From NCBI GenBank assembly GCA_030549175.1, contig JAUKUA010000005.1, positions 4,774,001 through 4,838,000 on the forward strand: 64,000 nt of DNA, read 5' to 3'. Of the stretch, positions 10,620 through 21,929 are shown piece after piece (position 1 is the first letter of the stretch; every line of letters begins with the position of its first letter). The position numbers and the translations under genes were made by a program. The notes under the pieces are model-generated. The model ran no database searches. It was given only the letters and a program-made list of their open reading frames with translations, and had not been told where the DNA came from. This DNA is from Lasiosphaeris hirsuta (Eukaryota; Ascomycota; Sordariomycetes; Sordariales; Lasiosphaeriaceae).

Positions 10620-10710
10620 CACACTACCAACGACACCACCAAAGACACCACCAACGACACCACCAAAGACACCAACAAAGAGACTACCAAAGACACCACC
10701 GCAACCAACC
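10620..10710. repeat. 12-bp tandem repeat in the SDR leader
   Basis: About seven imperfect copies of a GACACCACCAAA-type unit follow the 13-bp array directly. The leader is therefore almost free of G on the plus strand and probably unstructured as RNA. Confidence 0.75.
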
Positions 10711-10746
10711 CTTTAAATACTTCCCCATCTTCCTACCTCACCCAGA

Positions 10747-11862
10747 ATGTCCGCCTCAGAGTCCCTCAGCCCATACGCCTACACGTACGTCGCCAAAACC
10801 GGCCCAGGCGACGCCCGACCAACGGCCCTCCAAGTCCTCAAAGACAACAACGCCATCGGCAACTGGGTCGGCCGCGTGATTCTCGTGACAGGCGGTACGT
10901 CCGGCATCGGGACCGAAACCGCCCGCGCGTTCCACCAAGCCGGCGCCGACGTCTACTTCACCGCCCGCGACGAGAAGAAGGGCGCCGCCACCATCGAGGA
11001 CATCCGCCAGACCAGCTCCGGCGCCGGCAAGCTCGAGGCCATCCCGATGGACATGGACTCGCTCGAGTCCGTCAAGTCGGCCGCCGGGACCTTTCTCCAG
11101 AGCAGCGGTGGCAAGCTCAACGTCCTCATCAACAACGCCGGTACGCCTTCCCCCCTCCCCCCCTCCCCCCTTCATACCTTTCCCATCTTAGGCTAACCCC
11201 TAGGCTAACCCCCGCCAGGCATCATGGGCACCCCGCAATCCACCACGAAAGATGGCTTCGAGCGCCAATTCGGCGTCAACCACCTCGCGCACTACGTCCT
11301 GACGGCCCTCCTCCTCCCCGCCCTCGCTGCCACCAGCACACCCACCTTCAACTCGCGCGTGGTCGCCGTCTCCTCCTCGGCGCACCGCTTCTCCCCCGTG
11401 GTCTTCACCGACCCCAACCTGTCCGCCCCGGGCACCTACGAGCCCTACCGGGCCTACGGCCAGTCCAAGACGGCCAACATCTGGCACGCCAACTACATCG
11501 ACCGCGTCTTCGGCGCGGCGCACGGCGTGCACGCCCTGGCCGTGCACCCCGGCGCCATCTGGTCGGGGTTGTATGCGCACGCGGACCAGGCGATGCTGGA
11601 CGCGTGGGCCGGGGATGCGGGGCTCATGGCCAAGATGCAGAGTCCTGCGCAGGGCGCGGCGACGACGGTGTGGGCCGCGGCTGGGAAGGTGTGGGAGGGC
11701 AAGGGGGGGAAGTATCTGGCTGAGTGCCAGGTGGCGGGGCCGGCGGAGAGTATGACGGCGTTGATTGATCCTGGGGTGGCGGAGCATGCGTATGATCCCG
11801 AAGGGGAGGATCGGTTGTGGGAGTTGAGTGGGGAGTTGACCGGGGTGAGGGTACGGTTGTGA
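10747..11862 (+). CDS. Short-chain dehydrogenase/reductase (retinol-dehydrogenase-like)
   Basis: Two exons, 10747-11140 and 11219-11862, separated by a 78-base intron (GTACGC donor, CCGCCAG acceptor), give 345 residues. The cofactor motif TGGTSGIG is at residues 48-55, NNAG at 129-132, the catalytic Ser in VAVSSSAH (about 183-185) and the YxxxK pair at Tyr211 and Lys215. All four elements of an active classical SDR are present, so it should be an NAD(P)(H)-dependent oxidoreductase, probably cytosolic as there is no signal peptide. The long segment after Lys215 resembles the retinol dehydrogenase/WW-oxidoreductase-like group common in fungi; the substrate cannot be told. Its divergent neighbour is a Zn2Cys6 regulator, which suggests inducible expression. 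Confidence 0.9.
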
Positions 11863-12250
11863 TCGTGGGGTTGGGGGTTTGCTTGGTTTTACACTTTTCA
11901 GCTACTTTCAAGTTAGGTTAGCTTTTTTTTTGGGGGGGGGGGGGCTTTTGTACGATCAATAGAACCTATAACTCACTCAACATGCCTTGTTACATGAGTG
12001 GAACCACCAGCCCATAGAGATCGTCCTCGAGTAGCTCGCTGTTATCGACAGCCAGTGAGTATATGACGCATATTATCACTGCTCGGTAGATGAGCAAGTC
12101 GTCCAGGGGGTGTTGATTTGCTTCATGTGGTAGGAGGAATTTGCTCCCATATTCTCATGCCCGATCCTATCCCCATTTCCCCCTCTTCCGCCCTCGGCCT
12201 CCTGTTGCCCATTCGGCCGATCCTCCTTAATCAACTTCATTCTCCAAAGA
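11863..12250. other. Convergent intergenic spacer
   Basis: Separates the ends of the SDR gene and the pseudogene on the other strand. A T-run followed by a run of about 12 G lies near 11922-11943. Nothing else could be supported. Confidence 0.4.
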
Positions 12251-13956
12251 CTACGAATCTTTTTCCAGAGCGTCCGACTCGTGTCGATCTATTTCATCGA
12301 TACTCTCACGAGGCCGTAGAAAGGGTACGGAATTACCACGTCTCTCCCCAAAGTCAACTGCATAAATAAAGTCAAGTAGTTCGTCGTAAACGGCGGGGGT
12401 CCTAAACATATCCGGCTTCAATCCATTGTTTGTGTTGGTCAAGTTGCGGTCCCTGGGTGATTCTCTGATGACGTCTTGGATAACCGACCCGTGGATGCCC
12501 AAAGCCACTTGTCGACAAGGGGCGACGGTACCTGCATGCCGTTGTAGCCAGCGATCTATCTCCTGAAGGTAAGATTTCAGTTCAAATTGAGTAGGATAAT
12601 CAGTAGACGACAGATCGCCGACAGCCAAGTCTAAGCAAGCGCCCCAGGATATCACCGACGCCCCAAGATATTTCACGTCTCCAGCTATGCCGTCGTTCTG
12701 CGTTGCGACCTATACGTTTGCCTTGTCTATGATAACTTCATCCAGGTCACCATAAGGGCGTTTTATGGCTGGACTGTGCGACGTGCGAAAGTAGGCGTCA
12801 GATTGCATGGCCCAGATGCGGCTTTGGAGGGACAAGGGGCGAAGCTTGTTGAGAAATTTCATTTTCCCACTTGGAAATATGCATGGGTAAGCGGGTGGGA
12901 TGGTCGCAAAGAGGGGGCATATGGGACCCTCAAGGATCATGTGGGCGAGCTCGTTGTCTTTACAGAGTGGAAGAAGCCCGCAGAATGTTGGCCATGAGGT
13001 CGGAGACAAGCCGCAACAAGGGTGCTTCTCAGGGGGCCCATCCTTTTGACGGCAGAGGCAGTTTGACCGGGCGGCGTTCACTATGGTTCTGCTCTGCTGC
13101 CGTGCGAATTCCCAGAAATCCTCGGTGTAGCCGATCCAGCCGGTCGAATCGATACGGTGGCCAGTTTGGCGATCAGGCGCTTCTTCGGCCAACACGATAT
13201 GTATGTATCCAGTCGAGTGCAAGAGTCCTGCCATGGCCTTTCGTGTGTCACGAACTATCCTTCCATCATGCGTGAAGGGGCTCAGTATACCAGAACCTAG
13301 ACTCAAAGCACTGTGCATCTCGAAAAAGCCGGTAGCGACGAGTAGGGGGTGATGACGGAAGGCGAGGTTGAATCCCTTCGCTTGGACCCGTGGCAGCCTA
13401 GACTCCGAGTCGAGGACGATGCGGCACTGGCCCTTTGCGAGGATAACAGCCAAAGCTACAACGGTCCTGATGGAACCGTATGCAGGAACTACTGGGAGCT
13501 CGGAGGGGATGTAATCGGCGCCGGTGGATTTGGTTCCCCAAAAGGCGGGGTGATCAAGATTGAGGGCGGTCATGAGGGCTAGCCAGGTCGCGGGAAAGTA
13601 GTCGTTGAGGAAGTCTTTCCGGACCTTCTCGCTGGCCATATAATAAAGGTCTGGCGTCTCGCGCCATACTAGTTCGTTTATAGTATCAAAGGCGATGACT
13701 GACGTGTGCAATGTGGTTCGATAGCGCAGCATCTCACTCCAGTCAAAGCTGCGCTTGTTCAGGCTAGCCCAGGGGGGCCGATGGCATAGGCACTTGACTT
13801 GACACGACCGGGGCCGGCGGCGAGGAGGCCTTGACCGATAGTCAAGGATGCGAAGCAAAGGGCAATGATGCCAATGACGGCGGTGAAGGCGAAGGTGAGA
13901 AGATCCTAGTTGTACTCGCTGTTAGCCTGTCGGATTTCATCGAGGATGCCCGCCAT
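12251..13956 (-). pseudogene. Membrane-anchored unknown fungal protein with two stops and a frameshift
   Basis: From an ATG at 13956 the minus strand reads MAGILDEIRQANSEYN, hits TAG at 13908-13906, and continues LLTFAFTAVIGIIALCFAS, an obvious membrane helix, and QGLLAAGPGRVKSSAYAIGP. At a run of six C (minus strand; 13772-13777) the frame changes by one and the long frame WASLNKRSFDWSEMLRY runs on through PATWLALMTALNLDHPAFWG and ADYIPSELPVVPAYGSIRT to a second TAG at 12712-12710. The same frame then stays open for another 153 codons to 12251. The intact protein would be about 565 residues with one N-terminal helix. I recognise it only as a family of uncharacterised sordariomycete proteins and assign no function. 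Readthrough is unlikely because three independent lesions are present. Confidence 0.65.
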
Positions 13957-14483
13957 GGCCACTAGTATGCACTCTGTTGCGTTGACAGCACACAGTTGGC
14001 GCTGCCCGGGGAAGCCATGGTGGCGAGTGTTCAATGCTGTTCAGGGTCGATTTGAGGTATGAATCCTAGGTAGCTGGCACTTGTGTGACTCTGGAACACG
14101 GCCTATGGTTGAACCAATATTTCGCGATAATTTCATAGTGCGGCTGGGCATGAAGAGTCAATGAGAGCTAAAAGCTGGTGCGGATATCTGCCTAACCTGC
14201 TGTAATGGTGGTTGGGTCAAGGCTGTGCTGCTGTGCCGCTGAAACGCATTTCAGCTCTCCAGAAGCCGTGATGTCACATCAACAGCGCTAACAGATGTTG
14301 TTAGTTGAACCTCAATTGATGTATGGGGAAACCAGACTCTATGCTATCCGCGCTAACAGCGGAGGTACAAGCCAACCTGCTGCATGTGGGATTGCGTTCG
14401 CAAGCCAACGGAAGGGAATTGGGGTTGAATTGCCTCTTGCTGGACTTCCCTTGCCAACACCAACCCAGCCATCGCTTGTCGCC

Positions 14484-14514
<31 letters not shown>

Positions 14515-14970
14515 CCCTTCTCCTTCAGCGCCATTACAACTAACCTCGAACTCCATGAGTTTCCAGGGTCTCAGTATACTCGATTGACTTGTTGGGCGCA
14601 GCGGGTGGTGAAGAACCAGAAGGACAGCGAATGGATGCAGGCCGATCCTGACCGATGATGGTCGTGGGGTGGCGCTGGTGCATGACGAAGCGAGGGGCAG
14701 ATCATTCGCCTGAAGGGGTCTTTTTCGGATCTTCTGGCGGTGTCCAAAGTGCCAAAAGGCGGGTTGCATCGCAGATCGACGAGGGTCTGGGAGGACGCTC
14801 GGGCGGGCCGCGCCTTATCGGGCAACCAGGTTTGTGCATTCTTGTCGGGTTGGAAAACGGGGTCCAACTCGGCTTCGGCTCTTTTGTTGACTTTTTATCT
14901 TGAAAGTCCCACGACACGTCAAAAAAGTGTAAATTGCGATAGATGGCATATGGGGGGTTTCTACAACACA

Positions 14971-15025
14971 GCCCTGGTTTGCTTGTTTGTTAGCACGTGA
15001 CACTCCCACCAAGAGAGGTGCTGAA
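14971..15025 (+). repeat. Dispersed repeat, copy A
   Basis: Begins GCCCTGGTTTGCTTGTTTGT and ends AAGAGAGGTGCTGAA. About 50 bases align with copy C on the other strand (19372-19420), including TTAGCRCGTGACAC and AGAGAGGTGCTGAA. Confidence 0.6.
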
Positions 15026-15126
15026 TGGGGGAAATCGATAGCGTTGTTTGGAGAGCCAGCCACCAGAAAAAGGAAGGTGCGCTGCAACGCTGTCGACTGC
15101 CCCGCCTTTCCATTATCTACACTCCA

Positions 15127-15220
15127 ACCCTGGTTTGTTTCTTAGCGCGGATCACTCCCGCCAGGCCAGGCAAGAAGGAGATTGAAGCTCTGATAAGGCC
15201 TTTGCCGTAAAAAAAAAAAA
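15127..15220 (+). repeat. Dispersed repeat, copy B, ending in poly-A
   Basis: Begins CCCTGGTTTGTTTCTTAGCG and ends TAAGGCCTTTGCCGT followed by twelve A. Its front matches copies A and C, and its A-ending tail matches the far end of copy C. Confidence 0.55.
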
Positions 15221-15718
15221 TTTAAGAATAAAATGGCATTCCGGCCTTTCGAAGGGCATATTTGGAGCTCAATAAGGCCTTTCGACATCTCGAAAGGTAT
15301 ATTTGGCATTTTAGAAGGCCATTCCCCATTCTAGAAAGGCGTCGGAATATGCAAAAGATGCCACGGCTTCTCGAGCTGCAAAAGTGCTACTGGCCGGTGA
15401 TTGGCAGTGGCCGGTGGCCTCACCTGGTCGTGTGTTGGCCTGGCGGCCACTGGCGTTGACGGGCGTGCGGGCGCAGTAGCGCCATCGGAATTAGAGACAT
15501 GCCGCCGCCCCAAGCTGGGATTTGCCAAGGCAGGTGGAGTCAACCTACCTAGTGGGTTGTTGCACTGGGTCCATCGGGTTTCCTCTGTCATCACCCTCAG
15601 CTTCCGTTTCCCATTTGCAACCCCATCTGCCACCTGCCAACGTCCAAAGGCAACACAACGTCGCAAATCGCCAGCAAGTCGCCAGCAGAGGGCGCGATCA
15701 TGATCCAGCGGCGAGACG

Positions 15719-18700
15719 ATGGAGTGGAACGCGCTGGTCCTGCATGTCCTCAACCGGCGCTTTGTGCGTAAACTCGATTCCAATTTACCTAGACTCGGGT
15801 ACAGTGCTGACAGGCGGGGCCGCAGAACGAGAGCGACGACCCGAGGATCGGCTCTGGCCGCGACAACAGCACCGGCGGCACACTAAGCCATACCGGCGAC
15901 ATCCTCCCGATTGACGGAGAGAACGACTCGTCGTCGCTGGCGTCGCTCGGCAGCACCTTTTACCCCGTGCTCATCTACTCGACCATTTGTCTGACCGTCT
16001 TCGTCGTCCTGCGCCGCAAATGCTCCCGAGTCTATGCGCCCCGGTCCCTGTCTGCCCTCCGCGGCACAGAGTATGTGTGCGACTGCACTCTGTCGCCCCG
16101 GCACCACCACCCTGATGACCGCTAATGTTGTAACCACCAGAGACCCGATCCCCCAGCTCCCCGACGGCTGGTTCAATTGGATCCGCCCCTTCCTCGCCAT
16201 CAACGACAACTACATCCTCAACAACTGCTCTCTTGATGCCTACTTCTTCCTCCGCTTCCTGCGGATCCTCTCCATCATCTGTCTCGTCGGGGGCTGCCTG
16301 ATATGGCCTGTCCTCCTCCCCGTCCACGGCACTGGCGGTATGCACATGAAGGAGCTCGACTCCTTGACCATTGGCAACATCGAGTTCCCCCTCCGCTTCT
16401 ATGCCCATGTTGCTGTCGCCTGGAGCTTCTTTGGTCCGTCCCCTCCCGCCTAACGGCTGACAAGTATCTAACCCCCATCCCCAGGCTTTGTGCTCTTCAT
16501 GATCTGTCGTGAATGCATCTACTACGTGAACCTGCGTCAAGCCTATCTTCTCTCGCCAAACTACTCAAAGAGGCTGTCATCAAGGACCGTGCTCTTCACC
16601 TGCATTCCCAAGCCGTATTTGGAGGAGGCCAAGCTTCGGAAGCTGTTTGGCGACTCGGCCAAAAACATATGGATTCCTCGGAACACCCGCTTCTTGCGCG
16701 GCCTGGTCGAGGATAGAGAAAGGGCCGCTGACCGCCTGGGCCAGGCCGAGCTCCGCCTGATCAGACTGACCAATACCACGCGCAACAGGTTTCTCAAGAA
16801 GAACCCAGCACAACTGATCCCAAACCAGCCCGCCTCGGCCCCCCTTTCCGTGTCCCGGGGCTCCTCCGCTCAGGGTGATGTTGAGAAGGGCAAAATCTAT
16901 TCCACGGTTCGCTTCGCTTCGCGCCAAGTTTCGGGATTGGACAACCCCTCCAGCCCTGAGCCGAATGAAGAAAATGAGGAGAAGCCCGAGGACCTCGAGT
17001 ACAAACACCCCTACGGCCTCGACCCATCCTTGCCCGACGTCAGGGGCTCCGTGGCGGCCATGTGGATCCCCGCCGAGAAGCGGCCATCCCATCGACCCAT
17101 TGCCAATTTTGGCCGCAAAGTTGACACGATCAGATGGTCGAGGGCTAGGCTGAAAGCGCTGAACCGCGATATTTGGAAGCTTCGACGGAAGCTTCGCGGA
17201 GGAGAGGGATCGCCCCTGAGTGCCGCCTTCATCGAGTTCGACTCGCAGGCCAACGCCCAGGCCGCCTTTCAGATTCTGGCTCATCACCAACCGCTCAACA
17301 TGTCGCCGCGCTTCATCGGAATCAAGCCCGATGAGATCATATGGAGCTCCCTGCGTATTCGGTGGTGGGAACACATCATGCGCCGTTTCCTAATGATGGG
17401 GCTCATCACCGCCGCCATCGTGTTTTGGTCTCTCCCCTCTGCCTTTGTTGGCGGAATATCCAACATCGACTCGCTCAGCAAAATGTTGCCCTTTTTAAGT
17501 TTCATCAAGAAGTTGCCCGAAGCCATCCTGGGTGTGATACAAGGCCTGTTGCCGGCCATCGCTCTCTCCATGCTCATGGCAGCTGTCCCCATGATGCTTA
17601 GAGGTAAGAGCATCCTGCCCTTTTAACAACGCGCCGTTTTGCTGACACGAAGTCATAGCCTGTGGAAGGATGGCCGGTATCCCGTCCCACGCCCTCGTCG
17701 AACTCTTTGTTCAAAATGGATACTTTGCCTTCCAGATCGTGCAAGTGTTTCTCGTCACCACACTCACCTCGGCTGCCTCGGCAGCACTAACCGATATCAT
17801 CCAAAACCCCCTCTCAGTCAAGGATCTCCTGTCCAAGAACTTACCCAAGGCGTCCAATTTCTACCTCTCATACATCTTGATCCAGTGTCTGGCGGGTGGT
17901 ACGGCCAATCTCGCCAACTTCTTTGACCTATTCCGACACCAGGTCCTTGGCAACGCGACAATCGATCCGAGAAAGCGGTACCAACGCTGGCGCAGGCTAA
18001 CGCAAATCCACTGGGGGAGCGAGTATCCCCGTTTCACGAACTTGGGGGTTATTGGTTCGTAAATCCCCCCCCCCCCCCAAATTTTGCTCGCTGTCGCCAG
18101 GCTAAACATCTTTCACAGCCATCAGCTATTCCTGCATAGCGCCTCTAATTCTGATATTTGCGGGACTCGGCATGTACTTTATCAGTTTCACCTACCGATA
18201 CAACATCCTCTTCGTCTTCAGCACTGAGCTCGACACGATGGGCCTGTTTTACCCACGGGCGCTGATGCAACTAATGTTCGGACTCTATGTGGCGGAGGTC
18301 TGCCTGATTGGCCTGTTCGCCCTCAAGTCCGCTTTTGGGCCTCTGCTGCTCATGCTCCTATTCTTCATCTTCACCGCACTAGTCCACATCTCACTCAACG
18401 AGGCCGTCACCCCTCTCCTCTACAACCTCCCCCGCACACTCGCGCTCGAGAAAGACATTGGTCCCATCGCCGACGACTCGTCGTCAGAGGAGGAACCCGC
18501 CGGCCCGCGACCGGAATACGAAGGTGGCCTCGCTGCCAACTACTACGACACAGAAGAACACTTTGGCGACGAACCCGAACCACCGGCACTGCACGACTTG
18601 GATACCGACATCCAGATGCGCGGGATTGAAGGCAGCAGCAGTCTAAAATATGCCTTTGCGGAGTGGACGAAGCAAGCTATTGCCGCGCGATTCAAGGAAG

Positions 18701-19092
18701 ACGCAGAGGAATCGGGGCTCTCAATCGCGCTCGAAAAGATCAAGAACTGGCTGACGCCCGATCCAAATCGGAAACCCAACTTTATCATGGCCTGGTTCCA
18801 CCCCGAAATATACCAAGACTTCCGGAAACTGCAGCCGAGTGTCAATCCTGGCCCGAAAGACGTCGAACTCCCCGAAGACTATGCCAGGAAAGCGTATCAG
18901 CCCCCGGAGATGTGGCGGCCCGCGCCGAAGCTGTGGATCCCCAAGGACGAGGCGAGAGTGAGCAGACAGGAGGTGGCGCACACCAAGGATGCTATCTTCA
19001 TCTCGGACCAGGGGTGTTGGCTGAATGAGAAAGGGAGGGTCTTGTGCGAGATGGAGGAGTCGCCCTTGTTTGAACCCATGGTGGTATATTAG
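15719..19092 (+). CDS. CSC1/RSN1-type (OSCA/DUF221) calcium-dependent cation channel
   Basis: Six exons: 15719-15763, 15826-16070, 16141-16433, 16485-17603, 17659-18054 and 18119-19092, with introns of 51-70 bases. All junctions keep the frame and give 1023 residues. Domains in order: an N-terminal membrane helix near residues 50-72; two more helices around 123-150 and 175-205; a long cytosolic loop (about 210-490) with the RRM-like fold of this family; the channel core beginning RRFLMMGLITAAIVFW near 494, with further helices around 552-568, 588-607, 632-655, 702-728 and 748-795; and a charged C-terminal tail of about 220 residues, as in the fungal RSN1/PHM7 branch. Family members are osmosensitive, calcium-permeable channels or lipid scramblases of the plasma or internal membranes. 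The gene looks complete and healthy; the first exon of 45 bases is the least certain part. Confidence 0.9.
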
Positions 19093-19292
19093 ATTATTAT
19101 GCGCGTCTTGATGTTTTAACGATGGTGTCAAGGGTAACGACATGTGTTCGGATCTGCTTCTCAGCTAGGTATGGTAACGGGATGGGGGTGTGGTGGGAGG
19201 GAGGGGGATGTTTTCGGCGCAATGAGGCGAATTAAATAGGTACTTATAATTAGATGATCACTGGCACTTGGTGCTAATCCGAGTCCTGTGAA

Positions 19293-19420
19293 TTTTTTTT
19301 CGGCTCGGTAAAAGGCCTTACAAAATACCGAAGATGCCGTTTCTCTGATGCTGTAGAGGCGGTATCGGGGCTTCAGCACCTCTCTTTGTAGGTGTCACGC
19401 GCTAATAAACAAACCAGGGC
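19293..19420 (-). repeat. Dispersed repeat, copy C, minus strand, ending in an A-run
   Basis: Read on the minus strand it begins CCCTGGTTTGTTTATTAGCG, passes AAAGAGAGGTGCTGAA (shared with copy A) and ends TAAGGCCTTTTACCGAGCCG followed by eight A (shared with copy B). It is the most complete copy of the three, about 128 bases. Confidence 0.6.
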
Positions 19421-19635
19421 CGTATCATATACCCCCGGGTCTCGGCGTCCGAGTTCCTTGGGTTTCGGATTTACACTCTAATTGTAAACAATGCTGATTG
19501 ACACAGACCAAGAGATGCGATCGTAAACCCTGTCCCTGGCGGTAGGTTGCATATGCACAAGGTGTCTTCATGCACATCGCATACCGATCAGCCTGAAGTA
19601 GTATCTTCTCCGTGTCTTCCCCTCTCTTATACTAC

Positions 19636-19641
19636 TATAAA
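19636..19641 (+). promoter_or_regulatory. TATA box before the SDR gene at 19796
   Basis: TATAAA in CTACTATAAAGAGC, 155-160 bases before the start codon, a usual distance for fungal promoters. Confidence 0.5.
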
Positions 19642-19795
19642 GAGCGGCTAGGGCTTCTCTTCGAATAGAGTATTAAGGAAAAGAAAAGAGGAAAAAAGCA
19701 GCTTGTGCTATAATCCATCTGAACCAGTGTTAATATCGAACCCGAGTCGTGTAACCCTCTAAATATCACCCCTACCACCAAACCCTCCCACAACA

Positions 19796-20638
19796 ATGCC
19801 GCCCCTCCGCCTCCCACCCCGCCTCCCCGCCCTCCGCCGCCTCCTCTCCACCAGCCCCCCACCCCCCCGCACCGCCATCATCACCGGTGCCGCCCGCGGC
19901 ATCGGCAAAGCCATCGCCCTCCGCCTCGCCCGCGACGGCTACGACATCACCGTCAACGACCTGCCCGCCTCCCAACCCGCCCTCGACGCCGTCGTCGCCG
20001 AGATCCACTCTCTCGGCCGCCGCGCCCGCGCCCACGCCGCCGACATCTCCGGCCCGGACGCCGCCGCGCGGCTCGTCGCGGAGTCGGTGGAGACTCTAGG
20101 CCCGCTGACTGCCATGGTCGCCAACGCGGGGATCGCGCACGCGGCGCCGGTGCTGGAGGTGAGCGCGGGGGATTTTGAGAGGGTGGTCAGGGGGAATGTG
20201 ATGGGGGTGCAGAATTGCTTTCAGGCGGCTGGGAGGGTGATGGTGGAGCAGGGGGCCGGGGGAAGGTTGATTGCGGCTGCGAGTGTCGCCGCGTTTAAGG
20301 CGAGTCCGGGGCTTGGGGGGTATAGTGCGAGCAAGTGGGCGATTCGGGGGTTGGTGCAGGTATATGCGATGGAGTTGGGACGGTTTGGGATCACGGCGAA
20401 TGCGTATGCCCCCGGGGTCGTGGATACGAGGCTGTTGAGGGAGACGTCGGCGGTGCTGGCGGGGAAGATGGGGGTGGGGAGGGAGGACATGATGGAGCGG
20501 TTGACGGAGGCGATTGCGCTTGGGAGGACGGGCGTGCCGGAGGATGTTGCGGGCGTGGTGGGATTCTTGGCGGGGAGGGAGGCCGGTTATGTTACCGGCC
20601 AGACGTTGGCGGTGGATGGGGGGAGTGTTTTCAATTGA
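19796..20638 (+). CDS. Short-chain dehydrogenase, acetoin/diacetyl-reductase-like
   Basis: A single exon of 280 residues. The first 25 residues (MPPLRLPPRLPALRRLLSTS, then PPPPR) are rich in Arg, Leu and Ser without acidic residues and look like a mitochondrial presequence. The catalytic domain follows at once: TGAARGIG at 30-37, an acidic residue after the second strand (VND, about 53-55) that favours NAD(H), NAG at 110-112, a Ser near 163 and YSASK with Tyr176 and Lys180, and a C-terminal GYVTGQTLAVDGG typical of tetrameric SDRs. The gly-rich motif and overall length resemble diacetyl/(S)-acetoin reductases and related 3-oxoacyl reductases. Substrate assignment remains open; activity as an oxidoreductase is well supported. 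Confidence 0.88.
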   Translation: MPPLRLPPRLPALRRLLSTSPPPPRTAIITGAARGIGKAIALRLARDGYDITVNDLPASQPALDAVVAEIHSLGRRARAHAADISGPDAAARLVAESVETLGPLTAMVANAGIAHAAPVLEVSAGDFERVVRGNVMGVQNCFQAAGRVMVEQGAGGRLIAAASVAAFKASPGLGGYSASKWAIRGLVQVYAMELGRFGITANAYAPGVVDTRLLRETSAVLAGKMGVGREDMMERLTEAIALGRTGVPEDVAGVVGFLAGREAGYVTGQTLAVDGGSVFN

Positions 20639-21902
20639 TGGTTGCCGTCAGGGGCGGGACGTTTTTGTTTGCTCCACCGCAAGTCGAATTTTGCGATGGC
20701 TTCCGCAGCAAGATCCTGGTGATACTTGGGCCTAGCCGATCCTCGTGCTATGCGATATGTTGAGGGCTCAGAGGATGAGTCGAGATATCCTTGGATGACA
20801 ACTTTCCTAATATCATTTTAGGCTGTATTGACTGGGATGTCGAGCAATCTTTTCATGATGGAGAAGCAACCCGTGCAGGCCCGATGACTCGGAGAAGTCG
20901 AGCCAGCACTCTCCAGAGGTTTCGTACAGGCACCACTATCCCTCATGTTTCCTGATCAGTACCAGAACATGATGCTGAAGCTTAGTGTCAAGCACACTGC
21001 CATACCTTGGAGGAGAGGGGTGGTTAGCGAAAAGTGAGTTTGTGGATTTAGACATTATTCACCGAGATGCAGGTGCTAGCTCTGGGGGTCAAGATGAACT
21101 TGTGAAAACAAATGGATGTTTTGTTTAATTTTCAGTTGCATGAACTTGTGATGATAATTGTGCATCGATGCTGTTTGAGGGAGCTCCGAATTGAGGGTTC
21201 TTTTCGTTGAACATCAAATCGTATAGTGGACGCTCTCGGCTCTCCGTCTTTATACCTACACCATCGTGTCTAAGTACTGGTGTCAAGAGCCGAATCAAAT
21301 TTGCTATTTGGAGTTGAGATACCGCTCACCGGCTTTGAGTCCTCAAATCTGTTGAGAGAATATCATATCCAAACAGGACTGAAAACCCCCCAGTGGTGAG
21401 AACTCCGAGTAACGTATTCTTCAAGGGGTGTCTATTGGATCTAACAAGGCTTCCTCTACCAACCGCTAGAAGGACTCACAGTTGTCTACCTGCCTATGGA
21501 AAGCCAAGAATCATGACGCCGCGAACCTCATGTGGACCACAGGACTCAAAAATTGAGTCCTGGAGGACCGGATAGCGGCAAAACCACCGAGCCGGAAAGT
21601 TTCGTGGCCGTCTTGCAGGAGACAAGTACCAAGCATGGCGGAATGAAATTATGCCGAAGCGCACCAGGAATCGAGGACTCAACAACACATTAGTTCCATT
21701 CAAGCAATCCCTGCCGGAGTAGGGTCTCTAGACCTGTGCTGAAAAGCCGCTGTCTAGGGCGGCGGTTGCTGATAGCCCGCTATCCGGGCCCATAGTCTGG
21801 TCTTTTCTGCCCGACCTTGACAATCGACTTTTCAGAGTCTCACCCCCAATCTGACGTTCCACCATCACATCCAAGCCATCCCCCGCCTGTCTTCGCCGGC
21901 AT
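20639..21902. other. Intergenic region, moderately AT-rich
   Basis: No supportable gene. A perfect 9-bp stem with a 3-base loop (AGGACTCAA...TTGAGTCCT) lies at 21541-21561. The HET relic begins shortly after the end of this stretch. Confidence 0.45.
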
Positions 21903-21929
21903 TTGCTCTACTTCCATCGATCAAGTATT

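Larger units (their letters stand above)
13957..15718. other. Intergenic region with poly-A tract and dispersed repeats
   Basis: Contains a run of 27 A (14484-14510), two copies of a dispersed repeat (listed separately), a second A-run (15209-15220) and a set of AAGGCCTTTCGA-like words between 15215 and 15345. The end of the region is the promoter of the channel gene. No coding frame could be supported. Confidence 0.5.
19093..19795. other. Intergenic region holding a dispersed repeat and the promoter of the next gene
   Basis: Includes repeat copy C (19293-19420) and a TATA box (19636-19641). No gene was seen. Confidence 0.5.

Noticed and set aside
12698..12715. An 18-base GT...AG stretch that would remove the second stop of the membrane-protein pseudogene in frame
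   Set aside because: Far below the minimum length of fungal introns and without a branch site; two other lesions in the gene would remain.
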